Of a stretch of DNA of 64,000 nucleotides, positions 45,039-55,321 are shown one piece after another; within the stretch, counting starts at the first letter, position 1; every line of letters starts with the position of its first letter. Source of the DNA: Saccharothrix saharensis. Lineage in GTDB: Bacteria > Actinomycetota > Actinomycetes > Mycobacteriales > Pseudonocardiaceae. A model generated the notes under the pieces. It made no database searches, was not told the DNA's origin, and was given only the letters and a program-made list of their open reading frames with translations. The translations under genes were made by a program, and so were the position numbers. The stretch is from positions 3,038,001 through 3,102,000 of the forward strand of contig NZ_VFPP01000001.1 of the NCBI RefSeq assembly GCF_006716745.1, given 5' to 3'.

Positions 45039-46418
45039 GTGCGGTCGCGGCTGCTGGGCATCGTGTTGACGCTGGTCGTGCTGGTGCTGCTCGGCCTCGG
45101 CGTCCCGCTGGGCCGCGGCATGGCCCAAGCCGAGCAGCAGGAGATGTTCCTCGACCGGCTCACCGACACCACCAGGTTCGCGTCGGTGGCGCAGCGGCCG
45201 TTCATCGACGACCAGCCCGAGGTGCTCAAGCCGGAGCTGCGCCGCTACCACGAGCTGTACGGCATCCGGGTGGCCCTGCTGGGACGGGACGGGCAGGTGG
45301 TCGCGGCGTCGTCGGACGACGTGGACGTGTCCGCGCCCGAGGTCGCCGACCTGGTGCGCGGCGCGCTGGCCGGTCGCCAACCGGTCGCGCCGGAGCTGGT
45401 CATGCCGTGGGAGTCGACCGAGCTGGTGCTGGCCGAGCCGGTGCTGGAGGCGGGCGAGGTCCGGGGCGCGGTGGTCACGTTCTCGCCGACGTCGAAGACC
45501 CGGGGCGAGGTGCTGCTGTGGTGGTCGGTGCTGCTCGGCGGCAGCCTGCTGGTGCTCGTGCTGGGCGTGTTCGTGGCGTTGCCGCTGGTCCGGTGGACGT
45601 TGCGGCCCGTGCGGCGGTTGGACGACGCGACCGGGCGGCTGCTGGCCGCCGTGGTGTCCGGGCAGCCGGTGGAGCCGGTCGGCAGCTCCGACGGGCCGCC
45701 GGAGCTGCGCCAGCTGTCGCGGTCGTTCGACCAGATGGCCGCCAACGTGGGCGACGTGCTGGCCGCGCAGCGCGCGTTCGTCGCCGACGCCTCGCACCAG
45801 CTGCGCAACCCGTTGACCGCGCTGAAGCTGCGTCTGTCCAATTTGGAGGACCACGTGGCCGGTGACGGCGCGGCGCACCAGGCGGCGGCGCTGGACGAGG
45901 CCAACCGGCTCAACCGGATCCTGGACGAGCTGCTGTCGATGGCGCGGGCGGGCGCGCCGTCGGTGGACCCGGTGCCGGTGGACGTGGACCGGGCGGTGGC
46001 CGGCCGCCTGTCGGCCTGGCAGCCCGCCGCGGCGGCCCGTGACGTGCACCTGGTGCTGGACGGCGAGCCCGGCGGCCGGGCGCTCGTGCCGCCGCGCGGC
46101 GTGGAGACCGTGCTCGACGCCCTGCTGGACAACGCGCTGAAGTTCACCTCCGACGGCACCCTCGTGCGCGTCGACGTGCGCAGGCGCGACGGCGTCGTGC
46201 GGCTCTCGGTGCAGGACGAGGGTCCGGGCCTGGCACCGGAGGAGCTGGACCGCGCCACGGACCGGTTCTGGCGCAGCCCGGCCCACCAGAACGTGCAGGG
46301 CTCGGGCCTGGGGCTGGCCCTGGTGCGGCAGATCGTGGAACGGGTGAACGGCTCGATCCGGTTGGACTCGCCGGACGGCGGCGGCCTGCGGGTGACGGTC
46401 GGGTTCCCGGCCGTCTGA
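45039..46418 (+). CDS. Sensor histidine kinase
   Basis: 459 residues from GTG 45039. Transmembrane helices at about 4-27 and 160-185 frame an extracellular sensor of roughly 130 residues (PFIDDQPEVLKPELRRYHELYGIRVALLGRDGQ, a PAS-like PDC pattern). A HAMP linker, then the HisKA domain with phospho-accepting His253 in DASHQLRNPLTALKLRL, and the ATPase domain: N box DNALKF, G1 DEGPGL, G2 GSGLGLALV. It pairs with the preceding regulator. The ligand is unknown. Confidence 0.94.
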   Translation: MRSRLLGIVLTLVVLVLLGLGVPLGRGMAQAEQQEMFLDRLTDTTRFASVAQRPFIDDQPEVLKPELRRYHELYGIRVALLGRDGQVVAASSDDVDVSAPEVADLVRGALAGRQPVAPELVMPWESTELVLAEPVLEAGEVRGAVVTFSPTSKTRGEVLLWWSVLLGGSLLVLVLGVFVALPLVRWTLRPVRRLDDATGRLLAAVVSGQPVEPVGSSDGPPELRQLSRSFDQMAANVGDVLAAQRAFVADASHQLRNPLTALKLRLSNLEDHVAGDGAAHQAAALDEANRLNRILDELLSMARAGAPSVDPVPVDVDRAVAGRLSAWQPAAAARDVHLVLDGEPGGRALVPPRGVETVLDALLDNALKFTSDGTLVRVDVRRRDGVVRLSVQDEGPGLAPEELDRATDRFWRSPAHQNVQGSGLGLALVRQIVERVNGSIRLDSPDGGGLRVTVGFPAV

Positions 46419-46423
46419 ACCGG

Positions 46424-47422
46424 TCAGGACGTGACGGCCACACCCTCGGGCCCCTTGCCCGCGGCGAAGCGGGCGACGGGCTTGCCGCTCTCCGCGTCGA
46501 GGACCGAGACGGTGTCCGACCCCGTGTTGGTGATGTAGACGGAGCTGTCGTCCGGCGCGGCCGCGGCGCCCTCGGGCATGCGCTGGACCTTGACCACGCC
46601 GAGCGGGTCGCCGGTGGGCCCGAGGACGCTGACCGTGTTGGAGCCGGTGTTGGCGACGTGGACCCGACCACCGGGCGTGACCGCGACGCCGAGGGGCGCG
46701 TTCCCGACCTTGGTCGTCGCCACCGGTCGGGCGGCGGCGGTGTCGATGACGGTCACGGTGTCGTCACCGGTGTTGGCCACGTAGAGCCGCTCGCCGTCGA
46801 ACGAGATGGCGATGCCCGACGGGAAGACCCCGACCGGGATCGTGGCGACCGGCGCCTGCGACCGCGTGTCGATGACCGTGACGCTGTCACCCCCGTTGTC
46901 GGTCACGTACACGCGGGAACCGTCCGGGCTCGCGACCGCGCTGTGCGGGAACCGACCCACCGGGATGGTGGCGACCGGTGCGTTCGTCGCGGTGTCGACG
47001 ACCGTGACGTCGCCGGAGCCGAAGTTGGTCACGTAAGCGTGGGTCGGCGTGGCGGCGACGCCGAACGGGTTGGCCCCGACCGGCACGGTGGCGACCACGG
47101 CCAGGGACCGGGTGTCGATCACCGAGACGGTGTTGGACGACTCGTTGGTGACGTAGACGCGGTGGCCCGCCGGGTGCGCGCCGACACCGGCGGGGTAGTC
47201 GCCGACGCCGATCGTGGCCGTCACCTCCCCCAGGCGCGGGTCGTACACGGTGACGTTGTCGGAGCCGCTGTTGGCCACGAACACCTGGATGCGCGTCGGC
47301 CATCTGGGCGAGGCGTCGAAACCCGTGCCGGCCGGCACGGCGAGAATCGCGACGACCACGCCCGGCAGAGAAAACCGGTAAAGCTTTTCGTGAATACGCG
47401 CGCATACCGAGTGAACGGACAC
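46424..47422 (-). CDS. YVTN/YncE-type seven-bladed beta-propeller protein
   Basis: 332 residues. A weak signal sequence or membrane anchor (about 17-35, LPGVVVAILAVPAGTG) is followed by seven repeats of about 41 residues with the core (R/A)VYVTN-x-GSDTVTVIDT-x5-PVATIPVG-x-P-x-GVA. This is the YVTN surface-propeller pattern. Repeats are conserved over the whole length, so the fold is complete. It probably acts outside the membrane in binding. Convergent with the histidine kinase (5 bp apart). Confidence 0.88.
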   Translation of the reverse strand: MSVHSVCARIHEKLYRFSLPGVVVAILAVPAGTGFDASPRWPTRIQVFVANSGSDNVTVYDPRLGEVTATIGVGDYPAGVGAHPAGHRVYVTNESSNTVSVIDTRSLAVVATVPVGANPFGVAATPTHAYVTNFGSGDVTVVDTATNAPVATIPVGRFPHSAVASPDGSRVYVTDNGGDSVTVIDTRSQAPVATIPVGVFPSGIAISFDGERLYVANTGDDTVTVIDTAAARPVATTKVGNAPLGVAVTPGGRVHVANTGSNTVSVLGPTGDPLGVVKVQRMPEGAAAAPDDSSVYITNTGSDTVSVLDAESGKPVARFAAGKGPEGVAVTS

Positions 47423-47589
47423 GAGTTCCCCGCTTCAGTGTCGGATCCCGCGCGACCCACCGCTGGTCCCACGCTTGCGGTCACCCTAACGGCCTAGCGC
47501 GGAAAAGCGCCGTTCGAGCCCGCGCTTGACCCCGACTTGGGCGAGCCGCCAGGCGTGCCGATTCCACCGTCGGAATGACGACAGGGCAC

Positions 47590-48537
47590 TTAAACCTTGA
47601 CGTCCCGGTAATAACGCATCGCACCGGGGTGCAATTCGATCGGCGTCGTCTCGATCGCCGAGCGGACCTCTATCGACCGCGCCACCGGACTCGCCGCGAC
47701 CAGCCCCGACTGCGCCTGGAACAGACCTCTGACCAGCGCTTCCGCCACGTCCTCGGACATCGTGTCGTTGACCAGCAGGAAGTTGCGCACGACCAGGGTG
47801 ACGACGGGGCCGCCCTCCAGCCGGTAGGCCGACGCGGGCAGGGTCGCCGAGCCGTAGACCGGGTACTCCTCCCGCAGCCCCGGCAGCACGTCGCTCAGGT
47901 CGAGCATCCGCAGCTTCACCGTCGTGGCCAGGTCGGTGACCGCGTCCGTCGGCACGCCACCGGACCAGAAGAACGCGTCCAGCGCGTCGGCGCGCATCGC
48001 CTCCACGCTGGTCGGCAGGTCCATGTACTGCACCTTGAGGTCCGCCTCCGGCGAGATGCGCGCCGCCTTCAGCAGCCGTTGCGCGATCAACCACACGCCG
48101 GAGTCCCGCGCGCCCACGCTGACCCGCAGGCCCCTCAGGTCGGCGAGCTTGGTCGCGGGCAGGTCGTCGCGCACGATCAGCTGCAGGTAGTCGTCGTGCA
48201 TCCGGGCCAGCGCGTACAGCTTGTGCCCGCCGTCCGCCTTCTGCTTCTCCTCCGCCGCGTCGGCCGCGGAGAACCCCACCTGCGCCTGGTTGGCCCGCAG
48301 CCGGTCGAGGTTGTCCACCGAGCCCGCCGTGTTCGCGACCTGCGGCCGGGGGATGCCGGGCTCCCGGGTCCACGCGTCGGCCAGCGCCACGCTCAGCTTG
48401 TGGTAGACCCCGCCGGGGCTGCCCGCCGCCATGGTCAGCTTCACCTGGTCCAGGTCGTCGGCGCACGCCGTCAACGACAGGGTGGCCAGGGCCAATGCGG
48501 CCCCGACCGCGTGCAACCGCAGGAGCGTTCCCGACAC
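47590..48537 (-). CDS. TAXI-family TRAP transporter substrate-binding lipoprotein
   Basis: 315 residues from GTG 48537. Signal with lipobox SLTAC (Cys about residue 25). The TAXI family pattern is visible: [74 protein letters not shown] and [20 protein letters not shown] proteins normally feed a fused TRAP permease, but none is present in the window. It lies between a two-component system/propeller region and miaB. An extracellular sensing role with the nearby kinase is possible. Confidence 0.88.
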   Translation of the reverse strand: MSGTLLRLHAVGAALALATLSLTACADDLDQVKLTMAAGSPGGVYHKLSVALADAWTREPGIPRPQVANTAGSVDNLDRLRANQAQVGFSAADAAEEKQKADGGHKLYALARMHDDYLQLIVRDDLPATKLADLRGLRVSVGARDSGVWLIAQRLLKAARISPEADLKVQYMDLPTSVEAMRADALDAFFWSGGVPTDAVTDLATTVKLRMLDLSDVLPGLREEYPVYGSATLPASAYRLEGGPVVTLVVRNFLLVNDTMSEDVAEALVRGLFQAQSGLVAASPVARSIEVRSAIETTPIELHPGAMRYYRDVKV

Positions 48538-48594
48538 CTGCGCATCGTCGCACGTCCACGCTCTACGCTGGACCCGACGGAAGGACTAGGTGCA

Positions 48595-50064
48595 GTGACT
48601 CGCAGTTACCAGATCCGCACGTTCGGCTGCCAGATGAACGTGCACGACTCCGAGCGCCTGGCCGGCATGTTGGAGGACGCGGGCTACACGCCCGCCGAAG
48701 GCGACGTCACGCCGGACGTCGTCGTGTTCAACACCTGCGCCGTGCGGGAGAACGCCGACAACAAGCTCTACGGCACGCTCGGCCACCTCGCGCCCGCCAA
48801 GTCCGCGAACCCCGACATGCAGATCGCCGTCGGCGGCTGCCTCGCGCAGAAGGACCAGGGCGAGATCGTCAAGCGCGCGCCGTGGGTGGACGTGGTCTTC
48901 GGCACGCACAACATCGGCTCGCTGCCCGTGCTGCTCGAACGCGCCCGGCACAACCGCGAGGCGCAGGTCGAGATCCTGGACTCGCTGGAGACCTTCCCCT
49001 CGACGCTGCCCGCCCGCCGCGACTCGGCCTACTCCGGCTGGGTGTCGGTGTCCGTCGGCTGCAACAACACGTGCACGTTCTGCATCGTCCCGTCACTGCG
49101 CGGCAAGGAGAAGGACCGCCGTCCCGGCGAGGTGCTGGCCGAGGTCCAGGCGCTGGTCGACGAGGGCGTGCTGGAGGTGACCCTCCTGGGCCAGAACGTG
49201 AACTCCTACGGCGTCGAGTTCGGCGACCGCTACGCGTTCGGCAAGCTCCTGCGCGCCACCGGCGGCATCGGGGGCCTGGAGCGCGTCCGCTTCACGTCAC
49301 CGCACCCGAAGGACTTCACCGACGACGTCATCGCCGCGATGGCCGAGACGCCCGCCGTGTGCCACTCCCTGCACATGCCGCTGCAATCGGGCTCGGACCG
49401 CGTCCTCAAGGAGATGCGCCGCTCCTACCGGACCACCAAGTACCTGTCCATCCTGGACAACGTCCGCGCGGCCATGCCCGACGCCGCCATCACCACGGAC
49501 ATCATCGTGGGCTTCCCCGGCGAGACCGAGGAGGACTTCCAGGCCACCCTGGACGTGGTCCGCGAGGCGCGGTTCTCCTCGGCGTTCACGTTCCAGTACT
49601 CCAAGCGCCCCGGCACCCCCGCCGCCGAGCTGCCGGACCAGCTGCCCAAGCAGGTCGTGCAGGAGCGCTACGACCGCCTGGTCACCCTGGTCAACGAGAT
49701 CGCCCACGAACTCAACCGCGAGCAGGTGGGCCGCGAGGTCGAACTCCTGGTCGCCTCCGGCGAGGGCCGCAAGGACGCCGAGACCCACCGCATGACGGGC
49801 CGCGCCCGCGACGGCCGCCTGGTCCACTTCACCCCCGGCGACGCCCACGTCCGCCCGGGTGACGTCGTGGAGACCGTGGTGACCTACGGCGCGCCGCACA
49901 ACCTGATCGCCGACGGCCCCCTGCTGTCGCACCGCCGCACCAAGGCGGGCGACCGCTCCGAGGCGGGCCTGAAGCCGAAGACACCGGGCGTGACGCTGGG
50001 CCTGCCGTCGTTCGGCAAGCCCACCCCCCTGCCCGCGGCGGTCGGCGGGTGCGCGGTCGGATGA
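48595..50064 (+). CDS. miaB: tRNA-2-methylthio-N6-dimethylallyladenosine synthase MiaB
   Basis: 489 residues from GTG 48595. The N-terminal cluster ligands are Cys12 (FGCQMN), Cys48 (NTCAVRE) and Cys82 (GGCLAQ); the radical-SAM motif is Cys156, Cys160 and Cys163 ([10 protein letters not shown]). A TRAM domain ends the enzyme (about 380-450). It thiolates i6A37 of tRNA, made by MiaA, whose gene lies 4 kb downstream. The stop overlaps the start of the Rv2732c-like gene. Confidence 0.96.
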   Translation: MTRSYQIRTFGCQMNVHDSERLAGMLEDAGYTPAEGDVTPDVVVFNTCAVRENADNKLYGTLGHLAPAKSANPDMQIAVGGCLAQKDQGEIVKRAPWVDVVFGTHNIGSLPVLLERARHNREAQVEILDSLETFPSTLPARRDSAYSGWVSVSVGCNNTCTFCIVPSLRGKEKDRRPGEVLAEVQALVDEGVLEVTLLGQNVNSYGVEFGDRYAFGKLLRATGGIGGLERVRFTSPHPKDFTDDVIAAMAETPAVCHSLHMPLQSGSDRVLKEMRRSYRTTKYLSILDNVRAAMPDAAITTDIIVGFPGETEEDFQATLDVVREARFSSAFTFQYSKRPGTPAAELPDQLPKQVVQERYDRLVTLVNEIAHELNREQVGREVELLVASGEGRKDAETHRMTGRARDGRLVHFTPGDAHVRPGDVVETVVTYGAPHNLIADGPLLSHRRTKAGDRSEAGLKPKTPGVTLGLPSFGKPTPLPAAVGGCAVG

Positions 50065-50537
50065 GCGAGCACGACCCGGACGACCTGGCCGGCCTGCGCG
50101 AGGAGATCGACGACGTCGGCCGTTCCGCCGCCAGGCGCTTCGACCCGGGCACCGGAGCCCTGACGATCGCGATCGCCTCACTGGCCATCCTGGTGTCCCT
50201 GATCCTCCCGTGGACCGACGACATCCAAGGCCTGAGCCTGCTGTTCGGCCAAGGCGAAGGGCTCCCCGAACTCTTCGCCTACGCGGCCGTCCTCGTAGGC
50301 GTCCTGCTCCCCGCCGCGACCCTGGCCCTCCGCCGCTGGACCCTGGCCTGGGTCTGCGCCCTGACCTCCTTCGCCGCCTCGGTGGCCGGCGTCCTCTCCA
50401 TCTGGACCACCCAAACCACCACCGGCCACCACCCGGGCCCGGGCCCCGGCGCCGGCCTCGTCCTCGCCGTGGTCGCCATCGTCGTCCTGCTGGTCAAGTG
50501 GGTGAAACTGGCCGCCTCCCGCCCCCCGATGCAGTGA
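50061..50537 (+). CDS. Rv2732c-family membrane protein
   Basis: 158 residues from ATG 50061, overlapping the miaB stop. An N-terminal acidic cytoplasmic segment ([31 protein letters not shown]) is followed by four hydrophobic segments (about 38-55, 75-93, 98-117, 130-150). The position directly after miaB is the same as Rv2732c in Mycobacterium tuberculosis. Function unknown. Conserved coupling with miaB may only reflect shared transcription. Confidence 0.8.
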   Translation: MSEHDPDDLAGLREEIDDVGRSAARRFDPGTGALTIAIASLAILVSLILPWTDDIQGLSLLFGQGEGLPELFAYAAVLVGVLLPAATLALRRWTLAWVCALTSFAASVAGVLSIWTTQTTTGHHPGPGPGAGLVLAVVAIVVLLVKWVKLAASRPPMQ

Positions 50538-50745
50538 CCGCCGGGGGCGGGACGGGGAACCGGGCCGCCGGCGGCTGACGTCGCGGCCGCCGGTGGCGGA
50601 CGACGTGGGTCGCGGTGCACGAGATCCACCGCGACCGCGCGGCTTGCGCGCTCAACCGGTTCTACCGGTTCGCCTCGGCCACCTGGCGCGTCCCGGACGG
50701 GACGGACCAGACCTGCTGTTCGCCGCGGGCCGGCCGCGCCGAGGG

Positions 50746-51255
50746 TCACGGCACGCAACTGAGCCAGGGTGGGTTGCCGGTGCACCGGTGCCCGTCCGCA
50801 CCGGTCGTCGTCGTGGTCGGCTCGCCGGGCCGGCTCGTCGCGGGCGCAGTCGTGGTGGGTGCGGTGGTGGTCGGCGCAGGCGCGTTCACGGCCGGGCGGA
50901 TCGTGGTGGTGGCGACAGGCAGCACCACCCTGGCCACCTGGTCGGGTGCGGCGGAGGTGGCGGTGGTCGCGGGCGATGTCGTCGCGGACGCCGATGGAGG
51001 TGCCGAGGACGGCGAGGCGGGCACGATCGACACCACCGTCGTCGGCGCAACGGGTGTGATCGCGCGGTAGACCGTGTAGCCGGCCAGCAGCAAGATCGAG
51101 AGAACCGGGATCAGGATCGCCAGGACGACCAGCACGACCCTGGTCCACGGGAGGCCGTAGACCATCGAGCCGATCGTGTGGGCCATCGTCACGGGGCCGT
51201 CCACCCGACCGCTCACGACGTTGTGCGCACCCGCCGACGCCTGTTCCGGTTCCAC
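50746..51255 (-). CDS. Hypothetical single-pass membrane protein with Thr/Ala/Pro-rich extracellular tail
   Basis: 169 residues from GTG 51255; ATG 51186 (MAHTIGS) is an equally possible start giving 146 residues. One transmembrane helix (WTRVVLVVLAILIPVLSILLLAGYTVY) follows a short cytoplasmic segment. The remainder is a low-complexity Thr/Ala/Pro/Ser tail, ending GHRCTGNPPWLSCVP with two cysteines. Such tails usually cross the wall. No family recognised. Confidence 0.65.
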   Translation of the reverse strand: MEPEQASAGAHNVVSGRVDGPVTMAHTIGSMVYGLPWTRVVLVVLAILIPVLSILLLAGYTVYRAITPVAPTTVVSIVPASPSSAPPSASATTSPATTATSAAPDQVARVVLPVATTTIRPAVNAPAPTTTAPTTTAPATSRPGEPTTTTTGADGHRCTGNPPWLSCVP

Positions 51256-51332
51256 CCGCCCAAGGTAACGGCCCGTGCCGGGACGATTACCGCAGTTCTC
51301 GTGCCTCGACGGCCGCGCCGGGTGTCCGGGTG

Positions 51333-51387
51333 CGATCGGGCCCCGTGCCGCTCCCCTCCCGGAGGGGAACGGCACGGGGCCCGATCG
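51333..51387. terminator. Long perfect hairpin after the DUF349 gene
   Basis: Arms 51333-51350 and 51370-51387 are 18 bp and perfectly complementary. The loop can itself fold, since TCCCCTCC and GGAGGGGA lie within it. It starts six bases after the DUF349 stop codon on the minus strand. It has no T tract. Confidence 0.7.
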
Positions 51388-51393
51388 TCCGCA

Positions 51394-52728
51394 CTAGCGG
51401 CTCGCAACCGCCTGCTCAGCGGCCGCCAACCACTCACGCCACTGCTGCGCCTGCGCCTCGGCCTGCTCGGCGCGCCGCTTGTCCCCGGCCGACCGGGCCT
51501 TCGCCGCCTGCGCCTCGAACTGCTCCACCCGCTCCCGGAACTGCGCGACCCGAGCCTCGGCCTCCGGGTCCGACCGACGCCACTGCGCGTCGACCGCACC
51601 CCGCACCCGCTCCTCGATCGTCCGGAGCTTGCCCTCCAGCTCCCGGACCCGCTCGCGGGGCACCTTGCCGATCGCGTCCCACCGCTCCTGGATCTTGTAG
51701 AGCTGCTGCCGCGCGGCCTCCAGGTCCACCGACGGGTCGATCCGCTCGGCCTCGGCGAGCAGTTCCTCCTTCAGCTTCGCGTTGGCCGCGAACTCGGCGT
51801 CACGCTCGCTGAACGCCTCCGACCGCTTGGCGAAGAACGCGTCCTGCGCGGCGCGGAACCGCTGCCACAACGCGTCGTCGGCCTCCTTGGGCGCGCGCCC
51901 GGCGGCCTTCCACTCGACCATCAGCTCCTTGTACCGACCGGCCGTGGGGCCCCAGTCGTCGGACTCGATGAGCTTCTCGGCCTCTTCGACGAGCTCCTGC
52001 TTGCGGTTCTTGGCCACGCCGCGCTGCCGGTCCAGGTCGGCGAAGTGCGACCCGCGCCTGCGGTTGAACGCGTCACGCGCCTTGGAGAACCGCCGCCACA
52101 GCTGCTCGTCGGTCTTGCGGTCGACGCCCCGGATGGTCTTCCACTCGTCCAGGATCGCCCGCAGCCGGTCGCCCGCCGCCTTCCACTGCGTGGACTCGTT
52201 GGCCAGCGCCTCGGCTTCCTCGACCAGCTCCTGCTTGCGCGCGCCCGCGGCCGCACGAGCCTCGTCCTTGGCGGCCTTGGCCGCCTCCAGGCCCTTCTCG
52301 GCCAGGACGAGCACGTACTCGACGCGTGCGGCCAGCGCCGCGAGGTCACCGACCACCGCCGCGTCGGCCAGGGTCTCCTGGACGTGCTTCGCGCTGGTCA
52401 GCGCGTGCTTGGGGTCTCCCGCGCCGGAGGAGAGCCGCGTCACCAGCAGCTCGACCTCGGTGCGGATGTCGTCGAACCGGCGCGCGAAGTGCGCCAGGCC
52501 CTCGGCGGGTTCGCCCGCCTGCCAGGAACCGACGACCCGCTCGCCCTCGGCCGTCTTGACGTAGACGGTGCCGTCCGCGTCCACGCGCCCCCAGCGGTCA
52601 GGGTGGTCCGACGCCACGGGGACCGCCGGTGGCGCCACGACCGGCGTCGTTTCCACCCGGGTCTCCTCGACCACCGCCCCCGCACCACTGTCGCCAGTGG
52701 TTCCCGGTGTCGTCTCGTGCTCCGTCAT
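51394..52728 (-). CDS. DUF349 domain-containing coiled-coil protein
   Basis: 444 residues. An acidic, disordered N-terminus (about 1-45) is followed by RVDADGTVYVKTAEGERVVGSWQAG and then repeated DUF349 helical units of about 75 residues, each with a W(K/R) x5-W..F..A.D.F..R pattern (for example DEQLWRRFSKARDAFNRRRGSHFADLDRQ, ADDALWQRFRAAQDAFFAKRSEAFSE). Highly charged, coiled coil throughout. It corresponds in position to mycobacterial Rv2731. Function unknown. Divergent from the Rv2728c-like gene. Confidence 0.92.
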   Translation of the reverse strand: MTEHETTPGTTGDSGAGAVVEETRVETTPVVAPPAVPVASDHPDRWGRVDADGTVYVKTAEGERVVGSWQAGEPAEGLAHFARRFDDIRTEVELLVTRLSSGAGDPKHALTSAKHVQETLADAAVVGDLAALAARVEYVLVLAEKGLEAAKAAKDEARAAAGARKQELVEEAEALANESTQWKAAGDRLRAILDEWKTIRGVDRKTDEQLWRRFSKARDAFNRRRGSHFADLDRQRGVAKNRKQELVEEAEKLIESDDWGPTAGRYKELMVEWKAAGRAPKEADDALWQRFRAAQDAFFAKRSEAFSERDAEFAANAKLKEELLAEAERIDPSVDLEAARQQLYKIQERWDAIGKVPRERVRELEGKLRTIEERVRGAVDAQWRRSDPEAEARVAQFRERVEQFEAQAAKARSAGDKRRAEQAEAQAQQWREWLAAAEQAVASR

Positions 52729-52913
52729 CGCCGGCTTCCTCCTCGCCTGCCCACTTCGTGGTGCCCGTGCCGACCACGGGCGCCCCGCCTACGACGGGGC
52801 CCAGCACCCGAGTACCGCGACGCTCCCTAAGAGTGCCCAGTACCTCGCGCGCATTCAAACAGGTCAAGGCTCGCATCGGTACCGGTGGTGGCCGATGAGT
52901 AGCGTGGACTGCC

Positions 52914-53597
52914 ATGATCTCGCGCCTGGTGGTCGTGCCGAACCCCCCGCTGCTGGTGCCCGAACTGGTCTCCGGGGCCGTCCGGGACACCGAACCGGTG
53001 CGCTCGGCGTGCCTGGCCGCCGCACGGGACCTGGCCGCCCACTCGCCGGACTGGGTCGCGGTCGGCGTCGACCCATCGGGTCCTCGGGTGGTCGAAGGCG
53101 CGACGGGCACCTTCCGCGGCTTCGGGGTGGACGTGCGGGTCTCCTTGTCCGACCAGTCGTCCCGAGTGGAAGACGACCTCCCCCTGCCCGCCCTGATCGC
53201 CGCCTGGCTGCGCGAGCACGCGGGCGCGCGCTCGGTCCGCGTCCACCTGATCCCGCCCGACCTGCCCACCGCCGACTGCGTCGCCCTCGGCGAACACCTC
53301 GCCGGCTCCGCCGCCCTCCTCGTCCTCGGCGACGGCTCGCACCGCCACGGCGAGCTGGCCGTCGGCCGCCCCGACGACCGCGCCGAACCGTTCGACGACG
53401 ACGTGCGCAAGGCCCTGGCCACCGCCGACGCCGACGCCCTGCGCGCCCTCGACCCCGCCCTGGCCGCCGAGCTGGGCGCGACCGGCCGCGCCGCGTGGCA
53501 GGTGGCCGCCGGCGTCCCGGGCCCGTGGCAGTGCGCCCGGTCGACGTTCCTGGCCCCCTTCGGCGTCGGCTACCACGTGGCCGTCTGGGAGGCTTGA
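52914..53597 (+). CDS. Class III extradiol dioxygenase-like (LigB fold) protein, Rv2728c-type
   Basis: 227 residues. The N-terminus ISRLVVVPNPPLLVPEL and the DGSHRHGELAVGRPDDRAEPFDDDV segment recall LigB/MEMO-fold proteins, but the usual two-histidine metal site is not clearly kept, so catalytic activity is doubtful. It ends 4 bp before miaA and would be co-transcribed with it, as Rv2728c is with miaA in mycobacteria. Function unknown. Confidence 0.78.
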   Translation: MISRLVVVPNPPLLVPELVSGAVRDTEPVRSACLAAARDLAAHSPDWVAVGVDPSGPRVVEGATGTFRGFGVDVRVSLSDQSSRVEDDLPLPALIAAWLREHAGARSVRVHLIPPDLPTADCVALGEHLAGSAALLVLGDGSHRHGELAVGRPDDRAEPFDDDVRKALATADADALRALDPALAAELGATGRAAWQVAAGVPGPWQCARSTFLAPFGVGYHVAVWEA

Positions 53598-53601
53598 GCC
53601 C

Positions 53602-54504
53602 GTGAGAACCCCCATCGCCGTCGTCGGGCCCACCGCCACCGGGAAGTCGGACCTCGCCGTGCGGCTGGCCGTCGAACTGGGCGGCGAAGTGGTCAACGCC
53701 GACGCGATGCAGCTCTACCGGGGCATGGACATCGGCACAGCCAAGATCGCCGAACCCGAGCGGCGCGGCGTCACCCACCACCTCCTCGACGTGCTGGACG
53801 TCACCGAGACCGCCTCCGTGGCCGCCTACCAGCGCGAAGCCCGGCACGTCGTCGAACGGCTGCTCGCCGAGGACCGCACGCCCGTGCTCGTCGGCGGCTC
53901 GGGCCTGTACGTGCAGGCCGTGCTGGACGACCTGGTGTTCCCCGGCACGGACGAGAAGATCCGCACCCAGCTGGAGCAGGAGCTGGCCGTCTTCGGCTCG
54001 GAGACCCTGCACGGCAGGCTCGCCCAGCTCGACCCGGCCGCCGCCCTGGCGATCCTGCCGAGCAACGGACGCCGGGTCGTCCGCGCGCTCGAAGTCATCG
54101 AGCTGACCGGTCAGCCGTTCTCCGCGACCCTGCCCAAGCCCGGTCCCGCCCGCTACGGCACCGTGCTGGTCGGCCTGGACCGGGACGTGTCCGAACTGGA
54201 CGAGCGCGTCGACGCCCGCGTCACGCGCATGTTCGACCAGGGCTTGGTGGACGAGGTGCGAGACCTCGAAGCGCGCGGCCTGCGCGACGGCCGCACGGCG
54301 TCCCGCGCGCTGGGCTACCAGCAGGTGCTGGCCGCGTTCGACGGCGAGTGCTCGATCGAGGAGGCCGCCGCGACGACCGCGCAGGCCACCCGCCGGTTCG
54401 TGCGCAAGCAGCGGTCCTGGTTCCGCCGCGACCAGCGCGTGACGTGGTTCGACGCGGCGGAGCCGACCCTGGCCGATGACGTGCTCGAACTCGTCACGCC
54501 GTAG
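53602..54504 (+). CDS. miaA: tRNA dimethylallyltransferase MiaA
   Basis: 300 residues from GTG 53602. P-loop [12 protein letters not shown] (9-20), the catalytic Asp in [31 protein letters not shown], and the tRNA-binding [33 protein letters not shown] region. It adds dimethylallyl to A37 of tRNAs reading UNN codons, the substrate for MiaB. dapF follows within 10 bp. Confidence 0.96.
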   Translation: MRTPIAVVGPTATGKSDLAVRLAVELGGEVVNADAMQLYRGMDIGTAKIAEPERRGVTHHLLDVLDVTETASVAAYQREARHVVERLLAEDRTPVLVGGSGLYVQAVLDDLVFPGTDEKIRTQLEQELAVFGSETLHGRLAQLDPAAALAILPSNGRRVVRALEVIELTGQPFSATLPKPGPARYGTVLVGLDRDVSELDERVDARVTRMFDQGLVDEVRDLEARGLRDGRTASRALGYQQVLAAFDGECSIEEAAATTAQATRRFVRKQRSWFRRDQRVTWFDAAEPTLADDVLELVTP

Positions 54505-54514
54505 CCTGGTGGGC

Positions 54515-55321
54515 GTGGGAGTCGAGTTTCTGAAGGGCCACGGCACCGAGAACGACTTCGTGGTGCTGCCCGACCCGGACGGCGTGCTGGACCTGACCGG
54601 GGCACGGGTGCGCGCGCTGTGCGACCGGCGGCGCGGGCTGGGCGCGGACGGCGTGCTGCGGGTCGTGCGGCCCGACTTCGGCCCGTGGTTCATGGACTAC
54701 CGCAACGCCGACGGCTCGATCGCCGAGATGTGCGGCAACGGGGTGCGCGTCTTCGCGAAGTACCTGGTCGAGGCCGAGCTGGTGCCCGCGGGTGAGTTCA
54801 CCATCGGCACGCGTGCCGGTGAGCGGCCCGTCACCGTGCACGACGACGGCACGGTGACCGTCGACATGGGTCGCGCGCTGGTCACCGGCACGGGCACGGC
54901 CACGGTCGGCGGCAGCGCGTTCGGCGGTGTCGCGGTGGACGTCGGCAACCCGCACCTGGCGTGCGTGACCGAGGTGCCGGTCGCCGAGCTGGACCTGAAG
55001 CTGCCGCCCGGTCACGACCCGGTGCAGTTCCCGCACGGCGTGAACGTCGAGTTCATCAACGTCCTGGACGAGGGCGCGCTGCGGATGCGCGTGCACGAGC
55101 GCGGCGTGGGCGAGACCCGGTCGTGCGGCACGGGCACGGTCGCCTCGGTCGCGTCGTGGCTGTACGGGGCGGGTCGGCGCACGGGCAAGGCCACTGTGGA
55201 CGTCCCGGGTGGACAGGTGTCCGTGGTGATCGAGGAGGACGGCTCCACGCTCACCGGCCCGGCCGTGCTGCTGGCCCGCGGCGAACTCGACCAGGCCTGG
55301 TGGGACGCCCTCCGGGACTAG
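54515..55321 (+). CDS. dapF: Diaminopimelate epimerase DapF
   Basis: 268 residues from GTG 54515 (GTG 54509 is a close alternative). The two active-site cysteines are Cys73 in [10 protein letters not shown] and Cys204 in [11 protein letters not shown]-terminal [13 protein letters not shown] and RNADGS are conserved. It converts LL- to meso-diaminopimelate for lysine and peptidoglycan. The 3' end overlaps the convergent SMP-30 gene by 4 bp. Confidence 0.96.
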   Translation: MGVEFLKGHGTENDFVVLPDPDGVLDLTGARVRALCDRRRGLGADGVLRVVRPDFGPWFMDYRNADGSIAEMCGNGVRVFAKYLVEAELVPAGEFTIGTRAGERPVTVHDDGTVTVDMGRALVTGTGTATVGGSAFGGVAVDVGNPHLACVTEVPVAELDLKLPPGHDPVQFPHGVNVEFINVLDEGALRMRVHERGVGETRSCGTGTVASVASWLYGAGRRTGKATVDVPGGQVSVVIEEDGSTLTGPAVLLARGELDQAWWDALRD

